From Rhodoferax sp. (lineage in GTDB: Bacteria > Pseudomonadota > Gammaproteobacteria > Burkholderiales > Burkholderiaceae_C), in the NCBI GenBank assembly GCA_028711355.1, contig JAQTSL010000067.1, positions 1 to 13,531 on the forward strand: a stretch of DNA of 13,531 nucleotides, written 5' to 3'. Position 1 is the first letter of the stretch. Every line of letters starts with the position of its first letter. Both the position numbers and the translations under genes were made by a program. The notes beneath the pieces were generated by a model. It was not told the DNA's origin. It saw only the letters and a program-made list of their open reading frames with translations, and made no database searches. Positions 1 to 7,364 of the stretch are shown one piece after another.

Positions 1-795
1 CACCACTGCTACCGCGAAAAGCCCACGCCAGACGATGACGAAGCCCTCAAGGGTGACGAGAAGAAAGAAGCCGACAAAAACAACGAGGCCGCTCGCCTGT
101 GGATTTCTGGCCTGGAGGCAGTCAACCGCAAGCTCGGTGTCACCCGCGTGATGGACTTGTCCGCCACACCATTCTTCTTGAGCGGCTCCGGCTATGCTGA
201 AGGCACCCTGTTCCCCTGGACCATGAGCGATTTCTCTTTGATGGATGCCATCGAATGCGGCATCGTCAAGCTGCCTCGCGTGCCGGTGGCCGAGAACATC
301 CCCGGTGAAGAAATGCCGGTGTTTCGCAACCTGTGGGAGCACATTCGCAAAGACATGCCCAAAAAAGGCCGAGGCACCGGTGGCGAGCTGGACCCGCTTA
401 AATTACCCCTGCGCCTGCAAACCGCGCTGCTGGCGCTCTACGGCCACTACGAGAAAACCTACAAACTCTGGGAAGACTACGGCATTAAAGTGCCGCCGTG
501 TTTCATCATCGTTTGCCAGAACACCGCCATCTCCAAGCTGGTGTATGACTTTGTCTCGGGCTTCCAACGCCAGAATGATGACGGCACCAGTACCCTGGAA
601 AACGGTCGCCTGGCGCTGTTCCGCAACTTTGACGACACCACCGGCAACCCGCTGCCACGCCCCAACACCCTGCTGATCGACAGCGAACAGTTAGAGGCCG
701 GCGACGCGCTGGACGACAACTTTAGGGGCATGGCCGCCGATGAAATCGAGCGTTTCCGCCGCGAAATTGTCGAGCGCAGTGGTGATGCTGTTTAG
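1..795 (+). pseudogene. Type III-like restriction enzyme, helicase (Res) subunit, 5' partial and 3' truncated
   Basis: The reading frame is open from base 1 to the TAG at 793-795, giving 264 visible residues; the true start lies upstream of the window. The segment matches, from memory, the central part of a superfamily 2 helicase subunit of the 'BPTD_3080 family restriction endonuclease' type, which in intact form is roughly 1,000 residues. The motif DLSATPFFLSGSGY near visible residue 51 is the SAT motif (helicase motif III). It is followed by the family's conserved linker (GTLFPWTMSDFSLMDAIECG). The protein ends with DEIERFRREIVERSGDAV and a stop. Family members continue here into helicase motifs V and VI (a QVIGRALRR-type arginine-finger block) and a C-terminal nuclease-like region, all absent. 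No continuation is seen in any frame before the next gene at 889. The product should therefore lack ATP-driven translocation and cleavage. A methyltransferase partner would be expected upstream, outside the window. Family and truncation are well supported; the exact breakpoint is inferred. Confidence 0.8.
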
Positions 796-888
796 GGTTG
801 CATAGGTCGGCTTACCCAATGACTAATGATACCTAACATAATCTAACTAAATATAGATAGAATCACTTAGACTTCATTAGGAATAGCC
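796..888. other. AT-rich spacer between truncated restriction gene and ATPase gene
   Basis: This 93-bp gap is visibly richer in A and T than its surroundings (for example CTAACTAAATATAGATAG at about 843-860). It contains no recognisable remainder of the restriction gene. It probably holds the promoter of the ATPase gene, but no convincing -35/-10 pair stands out. An AGGA at 878-881 serves as ribosome binding site for the GTG start at 889. Confidence 0.5.
812..821 (+). repeat. Left copy of 10-bp direct repeat TTACCCAATG flanking the ATPase gene
   Basis: TTACCCAATG occurs here and again, in the same orientation, at 2083-2092. The two copies bracket the ATPase gene, one 17 bp after the end of the truncated restriction frame and the other 7 bp after the ATPase stop. 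Extending four bases to the left, 12 of 14 positions agree. This could be a target-site duplication or recombination footprint left when the ATPase cassette entered the restriction gene, or it could be chance. Confidence 0.4.
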
Positions 889-2076
889 GTGAACCCAATC
901 AACAACCCATTTTCCCCCGGTGCTGGGGCACCACCACCCGAGCTGGTTGGCAGGGCTCCGCTACTTGAGCAAGCACGCATCCTGTTGGGACGAGTCAAGC
1001 AAAAACGATCAGAAAAAAGTCTTTTGTTAACTGGCTTGCGTGGCGTTGGAAAAACCGTATTGCTCAACGACATCGAACGCATGGCCAAGGCCGAAGGCTA
1101 TCAGACGATCCTGCTGGAAGCGCACGAAGAAAAGCCACTGGGTGAGTTGATTTATCCGGCCTTGCGGGGTTTACTTTTTGAGCTGGATCGCATCAAAGGT
1201 GCGGGTGACAAGGTCAAACGCGGTCTGGCCGTGTTGCGCAGTTTTATCGGCAGCATCAAGTTAACGGTCAATGACGTGGCACTGGGGCTAGACATCGAGC
1301 CCGCCAAGGGGACTGCGGATAGCGGCGACCTGGAAGTTGACCTGCCAAACCTGTTTGTCGCCATCGCAGAGGCGGCGCTTGAGCGTCAGACCGCTGTGGC
1401 TATTCTGATAGACGAAATTCAGTACCTGAGCCAAAAAGAGCTGGGGGCTCTCATCATGGCGATGCACAAAATGCAGCAAAAGCAACTGCCATTGGTGTTG
1501 CTCGCAGCGGGTTTGCCCGTGCTTGCGGGCATGGCCGGAGAATCCAAATCGTATGCCGAGCGGCTGTTCAATTACCCGGACGTTGGTGCACTGTCTGAGG
1601 CAGATGCATCCATGGCTTTGCGTGACCCGGCGCGAAATGTGGGCGTTGAATTTGACGACGATGCGCTCCGTGAGGTGTTTCGCCTAACCCACGGGTATCC
1701 CTATTTCATCCAGGAGTGGGGGTACCAATCATGGAATATGGCAGCAGCCAGCCCGATCACGCTGGAAATCGTACGCAATGCCACAACGGAGGTGACGCGT
1801 CGGCTCGATAAGAATTTCTTTCGTGTTCGCTATGACCGGCTCACACCAGGAGAAAAGAACTTCCTTCGTGCCATGGCCCACCTCGGCCCGGGCAGCCATC
1901 GCACGGGCGACATTGCAGCAGCTTTGAAAATGACAGCGAAGGGGATGGGGCCGGTGCGTTCCAAGCTCATCAAAAAGGGAATGATTTATAGCCCTGCGCA
2001 CGGCGATATGGCGTTCACCGTTCCGTTGTTTGATGAATTCATGATTCGCGCTATACCCGAGTTTTCACCGAGTTGA
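889..2076 (+). CDS. AAA-type ATP-binding protein with C-terminal winged helix
   Basis: The product has 395 residues and belongs to the broad archaeal-ATPase/Orc1-Cdc6-like group of single-gene AAA ATPases. Translation starts at GTG 889, with AGGA at 878-881 seven bases upstream. Walker A is GLRGVGKT (residues 49-56); Walker B is AILIDEIQYL (171-180), ending in the catalytic Asp-Glu pair. A likely sensor-1 strand lies at LVLLAAGLP (202-210). Residues about 319-390 form a winged-helix-like tail (LTPGEKNFLRAM, then MTAKGMGPVRSKLIKKGMIY). This architecture fits a DNA- or protein-remodelling ATPase. There is no signal peptide or membrane segment, so it is cytosolic. The gene stands alone between a truncated restriction gene and the convergent trxC, bracketed by a 10-bp direct repeat, which suggests it arrived as a small cassette. 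Homologues are common in actinobacteria and sporadic in proteobacteria (recalled, not searched). A defence or regulatory role is possible but not shown. Confidence 0.85.
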   Translation: MNPINNPFSPGAGAPPPELVGRAPLLEQARILLGRVKQKRSEKSLLLTGLRGVGKTVLLNDIERMAKAEGYQTILLEAHEEKPLGELIYPALRGLLFELDRIKGAGDKVKRGLAVLRSFIGSIKLTVNDVALGLDIEPAKGTADSGDLEVDLPNLFVAIAEAALERQTAVAILIDEIQYLSQKELGALIMAMHKMQQKQLPLVLLAAGLPVLAGMAGESKSYAERLFNYPDVGALSEADASMALRDPARNVGVEFDDDALREVFRLTHGYPYFIQEWGYQSWNMAAASPITLEIVRNATTEVTRRLDKNFFRVRYDRLTPGEKNFLRAMAHLGPGSHRTGDIAAALKMTAKGMGPVRSKLIKKGMIYSPAHGDMAFTVPLFDEFMIRAIPEFSPS

Positions 2077-2082
2077 AGCCGG

Positions 2083-2092
2083 TTACCCAATG
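2083..2092 (+). repeat. Right copy of 10-bp direct repeat TTACCCAATG
   Basis: This copy is identical in sequence and orientation to 812-821. It lies 7 bp downstream of the ATPase stop codon and 45 bp before the end of the convergent trxC. It may mark the right boundary of the ATPase-bearing insert. Confidence 0.4.
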
Positions 2093-2136
2093 GATGTGTG
2101 TATCGCCAAGACGCACCGCTTCACCGCCGCTTTTGT

Positions 2137-2571
2137 TTACACAACAGATTGCACCCAGCGCTGCAAATCGCCCGCAGGCAACGCGCCCGAACGGCGCGCT
2201 ATCTCACGGCCGCCGCTGAACACCACCATGGTCGGGATGCTTTGAATGGCGTAGCGGCTGGCCAGCGCCGTTTGCTCTTCGGTATTCACCTTGACGAAGC
2301 GCGCACGCGGACCCAGCAGCTTGCTGACCTGTTCAAACGCCGGCGCCATGGCGCGACAAGGGCCACTCCAGGGCGCCCAGAAATCGACGACCAAGGGCAC
2401 CTGGCTCTTGCTGATTTGCGCCTGAAACGCGGCAGCATCCAGGCTTTTTGGGGGCAAGCCGAACAGCGGCTGGTTACAACTTCCGCAGTGCAGTTGCTGC
2501 CCGTCTGCCGTGGGTGTGATCCGGTTGGTGGTGTTGCACGCGGGGCAGACAACGTGAAGTCGGGTATCCAT
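2137..2571 (-). CDS. trxC: Thioredoxin TrxC (thioredoxin 2) with variant WSGPC active site
   Basis: The product is a 144-residue cytosolic thioredoxin 2. An N-terminal zinc ribbon has cysteines at 9, 12, 29 and 32 (CPAC and CGSC), followed by a thioredoxin fold. The ATG at 2571 was chosen over a longer frame because the zinc ribbon begins directly after it and AGGA lies eight bases upstream. The active site reads WSGPC (residues 68-72) where the family has WCGPC. The nucleophilic first cysteine is serine 69, encoded AGT at 2367-2365, one base away from the cysteine codon TGT. The resolving Cys72 and the cis-proline loop SIPTM (Pro113) are intact. Without Cys69 it cannot do normal dithiol exchange, though a monothiol or chaperone-like role remains possible. 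The gene lies 80 bp downstream of the outer-membrane barrel gene on the same strand, so it could be read through from that operon or have its own promoter. A sequencing error at one base is the main alternative. Confidence 0.9.
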   Translation of the reverse strand: MDTRLHVVCPACNTTNRITPTADGQQLHCGSCNQPLFGLPPKSLDAAAFQAQISKSQVPLVVDFWAPWSGPCRAMAPAFEQVSKLLGPRARFVKVNTEEQTALASRYAIQSIPTMVVFSGGREIARRSGALPAGDLQRWVQSVV

Positions 2572-2651
2572 GGAGAGTGTCCTAGCGGTGTGATGCTGCC
2601 AGGCATATGCCCCCGAAGCGCCGGTTTTCAAGGACTGGCATCGAAGCCGTA

Positions 2652-3935
2652 TTAAAAACTGTAGCGCGCCGTGAGCTCCAGCTTTCGCTGCGACAGTTTT
2701 TCACCATACTCTGTCAAGTCGGCACCGTGCAACCAGCCCAGGCGGGCGCGCAAGTCCCAACCGTTCAGGCCGGTGTAGGCCAGCTCGGGCGTGAGCTGCC
2801 AGCTCTGGTCTTGCGCGTTGACCATGGCGCTTACTGCTGCGCTGCCATAGACCCAGCCCAGCGGCTCACTGACGCTGGCTTTCACATACAGGTAATCCTG
2901 GCCGGGGTTGGCCCGGCTCAAACCGCTGGCTGCCAGCGTTTGTGCTTTGGCTAGCAGCGCGGGTGCGGCTCCTGGCGTGGTGGCGGTGCGCAAAAACTGG
3001 TTGGTGTCGGCCCACTCACTGTCGCTGGCCCCGTTGCCGTTGTGCACCCACTCACCGACCCAGGTGACTTCGCCCTCGGTCAGGTAGCGCAAGCCCAGCA
3101 ACCAGGAGGTCGCGTTTTGACGCGTCGTCAGTGCGGTGCCGCTGGCGCTGACCGTGGTGTGGGTTGCATCCAGCAGCCGTGCCCATTCGCCGTGCACCTC
3201 CAGGTTGCTGCTGACGTTGCGCGAAAAATCCAGCCCCCAGGCCTGCGGCTTGGCACCGGCGGCGCGCCACATCAGGTCGATGTCAGTGTCCCAGGCCAGC
3301 AGGTAGAGTTTGGCGGCGGGGTTCAGATCATTGGTGCGGCCAAAGTCGGCATTGGTCACGCCGTCGGTGGGCAGCAGGATGCCGGTGAAGCTGATGGCGC
3401 TCACGGAGCCTGGCAGGCTGCGCGTCCAGTCCACGCTGGCCATGACAAAGCCTTCGCGGCTGGCGGTCGGGTCGGTGGCATCTTTGGGGCGCTCGACAAA
3501 ACCGACGGTGGTCAGGGCATAGCCCTTGCCCCAGCGTGTGACGCGTTTGCCCAAATCCAGCGTCAAACCGGGGCCGGCGTTGTAGCGCACGCCACCCTCT
3601 TGCACCGCCAGCGCGTTGCTGCGGCTGGTCAGTGCATCATCTACCTGGCTGGCTTGGGCGCGGGCATCGAACACCCAATCGCCCAGGTTGGCCTTGCCTG
3701 CCAGTTCCAGCGTGAGGGTGCTGCGCGTCAGTGTGCTGCGGGCGGCCTCATTGGGGTAGGCCAGTTTGTAAGCGGCGCTGTCGCCACGCAAGCCCAGAAG
3801 CTCCAGCTTGGGTTCAATATAGCCGTTCAACTCAAACGGATTTTTTTCAAACTCGGCTGCGTCAAACGTGAATTCCTCGGCAGCCACGCTGGCTGCCACG
3901 GCCGCGAGCGCGGCTGCGAGCAGCAGGGTTTTCAT
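2652..3935 (-). CDS. Outer-membrane beta-barrel protein of the ABC/LolA_like operon
   Basis: The 427-residue product has a Sec signal peptide (MKTLLLAAALAAVAASVAA, predicted cut before EEF) and ends in ARYSF, with the terminal phenylalanine typical of BAM-inserted outer-membrane barrels. Between these the chain alternates short amphipathic strands and turns (for example LTLDLGKRVTRWGKGYAL, and YLYVKASVSEPLGWVYGSAA), which fits a porin-like barrel. It vaguely resembles DUF1302-type proteins, but I cannot assign a named family. Its ATG (3935-3933) overlaps the TGA of the LolA_like gene as ATGA, so the two are probably translationally coupled and act together. With ATPase, permease and periplasmic carrier encoded upstream, it is a good candidate for the outer-membrane end of a trans-envelope route. 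Substrate unknown. Confidence 0.85.
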   Translation of the reverse strand: MKTLLLAAALAAVAASVAAEEFTFDAAEFEKNPFELNGYIEPKLELLGLRGDSAAYKLAYPNEAARSTLTRSTLTLELAGKANLGDWVFDARAQASQVDDALTSRSNALAVQEGGVRYNAGPGLTLDLGKRVTRWGKGYALTTVGFVERPKDATDPTASREGFVMASVDWTRSLPGSVSAISFTGILLPTDGVTNADFGRTNDLNPAAKLYLLAWDTDIDLMWRAAGAKPQAWGLDFSRNVSSNLEVHGEWARLLDATHTTVSASGTALTTRQNATSWLLGLRYLTEGEVTWVGEWVHNGNGASDSEWADTNQFLRTATTPGAAPALLAKAQTLAASGLSRANPGQDYLYVKASVSEPLGWVYGSAAVSAMVNAQDQSWQLTPELAYTGLNGWDLRARLGWLHGADLTEYGEKLSQRKLELTARYSF

Positions 3936-4672
3936 TTGCGCAGCTCTTCGATACGCGCCATGTAGCCTTGGGTAAAGACCTCGTCTGGCACGTCACGTTT
4001 TTTCAGGCCGGAATACAGCATGACCGACTTGAAGTCTTTGTAGAGCGGGCTGTCGGTCTCGATGGTGGCCGGGCGCTTGATGCCGCCGCCAAAGTCCTTG
4101 ATGTCCTTGAAGTACAGCGTTTTCAGCAGCATGCCACTGCTGGCAAAAGCCTTGATTTCGAGTGGCAGCGCCAGCTTTTTGTCCACTGTCATGACCAGCT
4201 TGTCGTAGGCCACTTCACCGGTTTTGGCTTTGAGCTGCAGGGTGATGAGCTTGGCGTCACTTTCATCCACCGCCGCCACGTCGTATTCCACCGCATATTC
4301 CAGCCGCATGATGTCGGCGTTGTTGAACACGCCACCGGTGACCGATTGCAGGCTGGTGATGCGCATGGGTTTACCCACGCTGGGCAGGTACAGCCACATG
4401 TTGTCGCCCTGGCGCAGCGTGCTGCGGCCTTTGTCGCTGGCCGGCTGCAAGAACAGGCTGGCCATCTTGTCCTTGCCTTTTTTGACCGTGTAGAGCACAA
4501 ATTCCTTCTTGTTGCCGTTGGGTTCGATGTTGATGAGCTTACGGTAGCTCTCGTACGACTCGGGTTCCAGGTTGCGGTCGATTCTTTTCAGCAAGGCCAC
4601 GCCATCGACGGCAGAAAAGGCCAGGGCGGGTGCCAATAGGGCGAGGGCAGCTATGTTTTTTAGCGTGATCAT
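3932..4672 (-). CDS. Outer membrane lipoprotein-sorting protein, LolA_like family (PF17131 type)
   Basis: The 246-residue product has a Sec signal peptide (MITLKNIAALALLAPALAFS, predicted cut near residue 21) and no lipobox, so it should be a soluble periplasmic protein. The frame stays open upstream to an ATG at 4852, but that extension lies in a palindromic repeat. The ATG at 4672, with AGGA seven bases upstream and a signal peptide directly after it, is the credible start. Features of the family, from memory, include DNMWLYLPSVGKPMRI (about residues 90-105), GVFNNADIMRLEY (about 114-126) and MLLKTLYFKDIKDFGG (about 171-186). The fold is expected to be a LolA/LolB-like half-barrel that carries an acyl chain or other hydrophobic ligand. 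It is about 60-70 residues longer than canonical LolA and does not replace it. Position between permease and barrel genes suggests it ferries the exported substrate across the periplasm. Confidence 0.87.
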   Translation of the reverse strand: MITLKNIAALALLAPALAFSAVDGVALLKRIDRNLEPESYESYRKLINIEPNGNKKEFVLYTVKKGKDKMASLFLQPASDKGRSTLRQGDNMWLYLPSVGKPMRITSLQSVTGGVFNNADIMRLEYAVEYDVAAVDESDAKLITLQLKAKTGEVAYDKLVMTVDKKLALPLEIKAFASSGMLLKTLYFKDIKDFGGGIKRPATIETDSPLYKDFKSVMLYSGLKKRDVPDEVFTQGYMARIEELRK

Positions 4673-4758
4673 GATGAAGTCCTGAGTAAGTTTTGGGTGG
4701 AGCTGGAATATTGGGCTGACTTGAAAGTGGTGTATGGCAGCGTTATCAAATTGAACCC

Positions 4759-4880
4759 GCAGCGCACGTGGGGTGCCCGCCTCCGCGAATGTCCCCCGGC
4801 TTGGGGCGTCGCCCCAAGCCTCCTCCTTGATTTGGCAAAACCCCAAGTCCACGCTGCACCGGGCACCCCACGCGCGCTGC
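4759..4880. repeat. MITE/REP-like palindromic element inside the ABC operon
   Basis: The element has 21-nt terminal inverted repeats at 4759-4779 and 4860-4880 that pair with one mismatch; the core GTGGGGTGCCCG is answered by CGGGCACCCCAC. Inside is a perfect hairpin: GGCTTGGGGC at 4798-4807, loop GTC, and GCCCCAAGCC at 4811-4820. A second CCCCAAG at 4841-4847 could compete for the same partner. It fills the only large gap of the operon, between permease stop (4924) and LolA_like start (4672). Frames through it are open but look like repeat-derived artefacts. In RNA it should form a long structured stem, which could lower or stabilise expression of the two downstream genes. I recall similar elements in comamonad genomes, but copy number cannot be judged here. 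Confidence 0.8.
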
Positions 4881-4923
4881 TAGACGTTGCAAGGGAATAC
4901 CGTGGTGCAGAAGATCAGAGGCA

Positions 4924-6171
4924 TCACACATGGCGCAGCGCCTGGATCGGGTCCATGCGGGCGGCGCGCCAGGCCGGTTGCAGGCTGGCCAGGCCGGAGA
5001 CGATCACTGCCAGAACTAGCACGCCAAGCACCTCGACTGGGGCCAAACCGGGATGCAGCGTGATTTGCTCGCGGCCAAAGGCAAACACCACCGGCCAGAC
5101 GTTGAGCGCGGCTACCACGGCGTAGCTCAACAGCACACCGGCAGCGGCTCCCACCAAACCCAGCAGCAGGCCCTCACTCAAGAAAATCGCCATCAGCTTG
5201 CGCGGCTGCGTGCCAATCGCTGCCAGCGTGCCGATTTCGCGGATACGCTCATAGACCGCCATCAGCATCACGTTCATCACGCTCACCAGCACAATGGCCA
5301 CCAGCATGATGCGGATGAAGAAGGTCATCATGTCGATCATCTTGACGATATTGGCAAACGGTGACAGATCGGCCCAGGTATGCAGCTCGGTGGCGGGTTT
5401 GTCTTCTTTGTTGCGAATGCTGCTCTCAAGCACCGCGCGCAAGCGTTTTTGCACTGCACTGAGCAAGCCGATGTCACGCAGGCGCACCGCGACTTCCATC
5501 ACCTCTTCTTTGTCCATGCGCAGCAGCTCGCGTGCATCTTTGATGTCAATGTAGCCATCGCGTCCGCCCGGGCCGGTGATGCCTTCCAGAATGCCGCCGA
5601 CGACGAAGGTCTTGCCGTTGACCGAACCCGCGGCGTTGGTCGCTACCAGCACCACCGAATCCCCTACTTTGACTTTCATGCCTTTGGCCAGCAACGCAGG
5701 CACCAGCACTTTGCCGGGGGCCACCAGCGGGCCGGTCTGGTCGCCGTCGCTGATGCGCTGACGCAGCGCCGGTACCGTGGCATCTTCAGCTTGCGCATCA
5801 ATGCCGTTCAGGCGGATGCTGCTGTTTTCGGTGAAGTTGCTGAACATGGCGCCGAGCTTGACGCGCTTGGAATAGGCCTGCACCGCCGGGTCAGCCTTGA
5901 GCGCATCTTCGATCAGGCCGACGGCGCGCGGCTGCAGGCTCATGGTCAGCGGCAGGTTGTCCATCGACGCGGTGTAGCCCTTGCGGTGTACCTGCAAGTG
6001 GCCCAGCATGCTGTCGGTGATCGATCCGACCATGGTTTGTTTAAAGGATCCCGCGGCCGCCACAAACAGCAGCAGTGCCACTACGCCCAGCGTGATCAAA
6101 AGGGCGGTGAGCAAGGTGCGGCGGCGGTAGCGCAGCAGGTTGCGCGCGGCCAGGGTGAGGGTGGTGCTCAT
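4924..6171 (-). CDS. ABC transporter permease, FtsX/MacB/LolE type
   Basis: The 415-residue inner-membrane protein has the four-helix layout of the MacB/LolCE superfamily. Helix 1 is at about 19-41 (LLTALLITLGVVALLLFVAA), then comes a large periplasmic domain (about 45-280), then helices at about 282-306, 329-357 and 380-398. The FtsX-type signature YERIREIGTLAAIG (307-320) after helix 2 and the PAWRAARMDPIQALRH tail (399-414) are both present. Its ATG at 6171 overlaps the ATPase TGA as ATGA, so both should be made in equal amounts. Only one permease is encoded, so the transporter probably uses a homodimer, like LolF-type or MacB systems and unlike the LolC/LolE heterodimer. Members of this superfamily mostly extract or push substrates from the periplasmic face by mechanotransmission. 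Confidence 0.92.
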   Translation of the reverse strand: MSTTLTLAARNLLRYRRRTLLTALLITLGVVALLLFVAAAGSFKQTMVGSITDSMLGHLQVHRKGYTASMDNLPLTMSLQPRAVGLIEDALKADPAVQAYSKRVKLGAMFSNFTENSSIRLNGIDAQAEDATVPALRQRISDGDQTGPLVAPGKVLVPALLAKGMKVKVGDSVVLVATNAAGSVNGKTFVVGGILEGITGPGGRDGYIDIKDARELLRMDKEEVMEVAVRLRDIGLLSAVQKRLRAVLESSIRNKEDKPATELHTWADLSPFANIVKMIDMMTFFIRIMLVAIVLVSVMNVMLMAVYERIREIGTLAAIGTQPRKLMAIFLSEGLLLGLVGAAAGVLLSYAVVAALNVWPVVFAFGREQITLHPGLAPVEVLGVLVLAVIVSGLASLQPAWRAARMDPIQALRHV

Positions 6172-6854
6172 GATTGCGCTCCTGCGGCAATGCGGCCGTC
6201 TTCCAGGGTGAAGGTGAGCTCGGCCTCATGCATGATCTTGGGGTCATGCGTCGAGAAGATGAAGCTGGTGCCCAGCTCATCGCGCATGGCCTTCATCAGG
6301 TTGAGCACTTTGTAGGCGGTGTCGTGGTCCAGGTTGGCGGTGGGCTCGTCGGCCAGCACCAGCTTGGGCTGACCCACCAACGCACGCGCTACCGCCACGC
6401 GCTGCTTTTGCCCGCCCGAGAGCTGATCCGGGCGCTTGTGCGCCTGATCGCTCATGCCCACGGCGGCGATCATTTTGTTGACCTGCTCGCGGCGTTTGCC
6501 ATCACTCCAGCCGCGCACCATCAACAGCGGATATTCGATGTTTTCATAGACACTGAGCACCGGCACCAGGTTGAAGTCCTGAAACACAAAGCCCAGGTTC
6601 TCGCCCCGAAAAGTGGCGGCTGCGTTGCGTGACAGGCTGGCCACATCCACACCGCTCACGCGCAGCGTGCCGCTGCTGGGGTGGTCCAGGCAGCCAATCA
6701 GGTTCAGCAGGGTTGATTTGCCACTACCCGAGGGGCCGACGAAGGCGGCAAACGCGCCTTCGCCAATCTCAAACGTCACCCCCTTGAGGGCGGGAACCTC
6801 CTGGTCACCCATGCGATAGGCTTTGGTGACCTTGCTTGCTTCAATCAGTGCCAT
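6168..6854 (-). CDS. ABC transporter ATP-binding protein, LolD/MacB type
   Basis: The 228-residue cytosolic ATPase has all expected motifs: Walker A GPSGSGKST (40-48), Q-loop VFQDFNLVP (Gln92), signature LSGGQKQR (145-152), Walker B KLVLADEPTANLD (164-176) and H-loop STHD (His203). Length and sequence are typical of LolD and the ATPase half of MacB. The ATG at 6854 has GGAG six bases upstream. It overlaps the permease gene by four bases and starts 32 bases after the small secreted-protein gene, so it is very likely in one transcript with both. It powers the permease. Genome context, rather than this protein itself, argues that the transporter serves the LolA_like/barrel pair instead of being the housekeeping LolCDE. 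Confidence 0.95.
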   Translation of the reverse strand: MALIEASKVTKAYRMGDQEVPALKGVTFEIGEGAFAAFVGPSGSGKSTLLNLIGCLDHPSSGTLRVSGVDVASLSRNAAATFRGENLGFVFQDFNLVPVLSVYENIEYPLLMVRGWSDGKRREQVNKMIAAVGMSDQAHKRPDQLSGGQKQRVAVARALVGQPKLVLADEPTANLDHDTAYKVLNLMKAMRDELGTSFIFSTHDPKIMHEAELTFTLEDGRIAAGAQS

Positions 6855-6886
6855 GATGCGCTCCGTTGTTCAAAGGGGTGGCTGGT

Positions 6887-7237
6887 TCAACTGGCAAAGA
6901 AGCCACGCGCCTTACGCATGTCGCAGCCACGGGACTGTGGTGCGGGCAAGGTGATGCCTTTTTCAGTGGCACGCGTGACCATGGCGGCATGCTGCTCGGC
7001 TTGAACCGCTTTGCATTCTTCGTAAGTCTTGACGGCTGCCATCCTGGCCTGATTGGCGCTACGTTCTTCAGGCGTCAAAAGCGACCGCCCGACTTGCTGG
7101 CCTTGCGCTTGCCCGCCCTGCCCCATACCAGCACCCGGACCATAGCCTGGGGCGGCCTGGACAAGGACGGCGGTGGAAAGGGCGGCGACCACGGCGGTAC
7201 CGATGGCCAATGTCTTGATGAATGTTGCGGTTTTCAT
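6887..7237 (-). CDS. Small secreted (periplasmic) protein of unknown function, first gene of the ABC operon
   Basis: The 116-residue product starts at ATG 7237, with GGAG six bases upstream. The frame extends further upstream, but a signal peptide (KTLAIGTAVVAALSTAVLVQA, residues 8-28, predicted cut before APG) begins at this ATG. After it comes a glycine/glutamine-rich stretch (GYGPGAGMGQGGQAQGQQ, about 31-48). A helical part follows, beginning LLTPEERSANQARMAAVKTY, which loosely recalls the LTxxQ helices of CpxP/Spy-type periplasmic stress proteins. It ends in GCDMRKARGFFAS. There are two cysteines, in YEECK and RGCDM, which could form a disulfide. It lies between the divergent two-component genes and the ABC ATPase, so it could be the sensor's periplasmic partner or an accessory of the transporter. 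I recognise it only as a conserved hypothetical of Burkholderiales. Confidence 0.8.
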   Translation of the reverse strand: MKTATFIKTLAIGTAVVAALSTAVLVQAAPGYGPGAGMGQGGQAQGQQVGRSLLTPEERSANQARMAAVKTYEECKAVQAEQHAAMVTRATEKGITLPAPQSRGCDMRKARGFFAS

Positions 7238-7364
7238 GATGAACTCCAGTGGGTCAGTGGGGCTCAGCACCTGCTGCGTCCCTGGGGTGTATTGAAGCGC
7301 TGTGATGTATCGCGTTGATGACTGAAAAGCGGTTTTTTGCATCGCTGTGTTGCCGTTCTGGCGC

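Noticed and set aside
2098..2655. Plus-strand frame opposite trxC
   Set aside because: The opposite strand encodes TrxC with all family landmarks; the plus frame has no motif.
3042..3965. Long plus-strand frame (307 codons) opposite the barrel gene
   Set aside because: It is a shadow frame in GC-rich sequence; the minus strand codes for a protein with signal peptide and C-terminal phenylalanine, while the plus product is low-complexity Gly/Ala/Gln/His.
4673..4852. N-terminal 60-residue extension of the LolA_like protein from an ATG at 4852
   Set aside because: It runs through the palindromic element, and the ATG at 4672 has a good ribosome binding site followed at once by a signal peptide.
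5380..6315. Long plus-strand frame opposite the ABC permease
   Set aside because: It is antisense to a gene with clear FtsX-type motifs; the composition is typical of a shadow frame.
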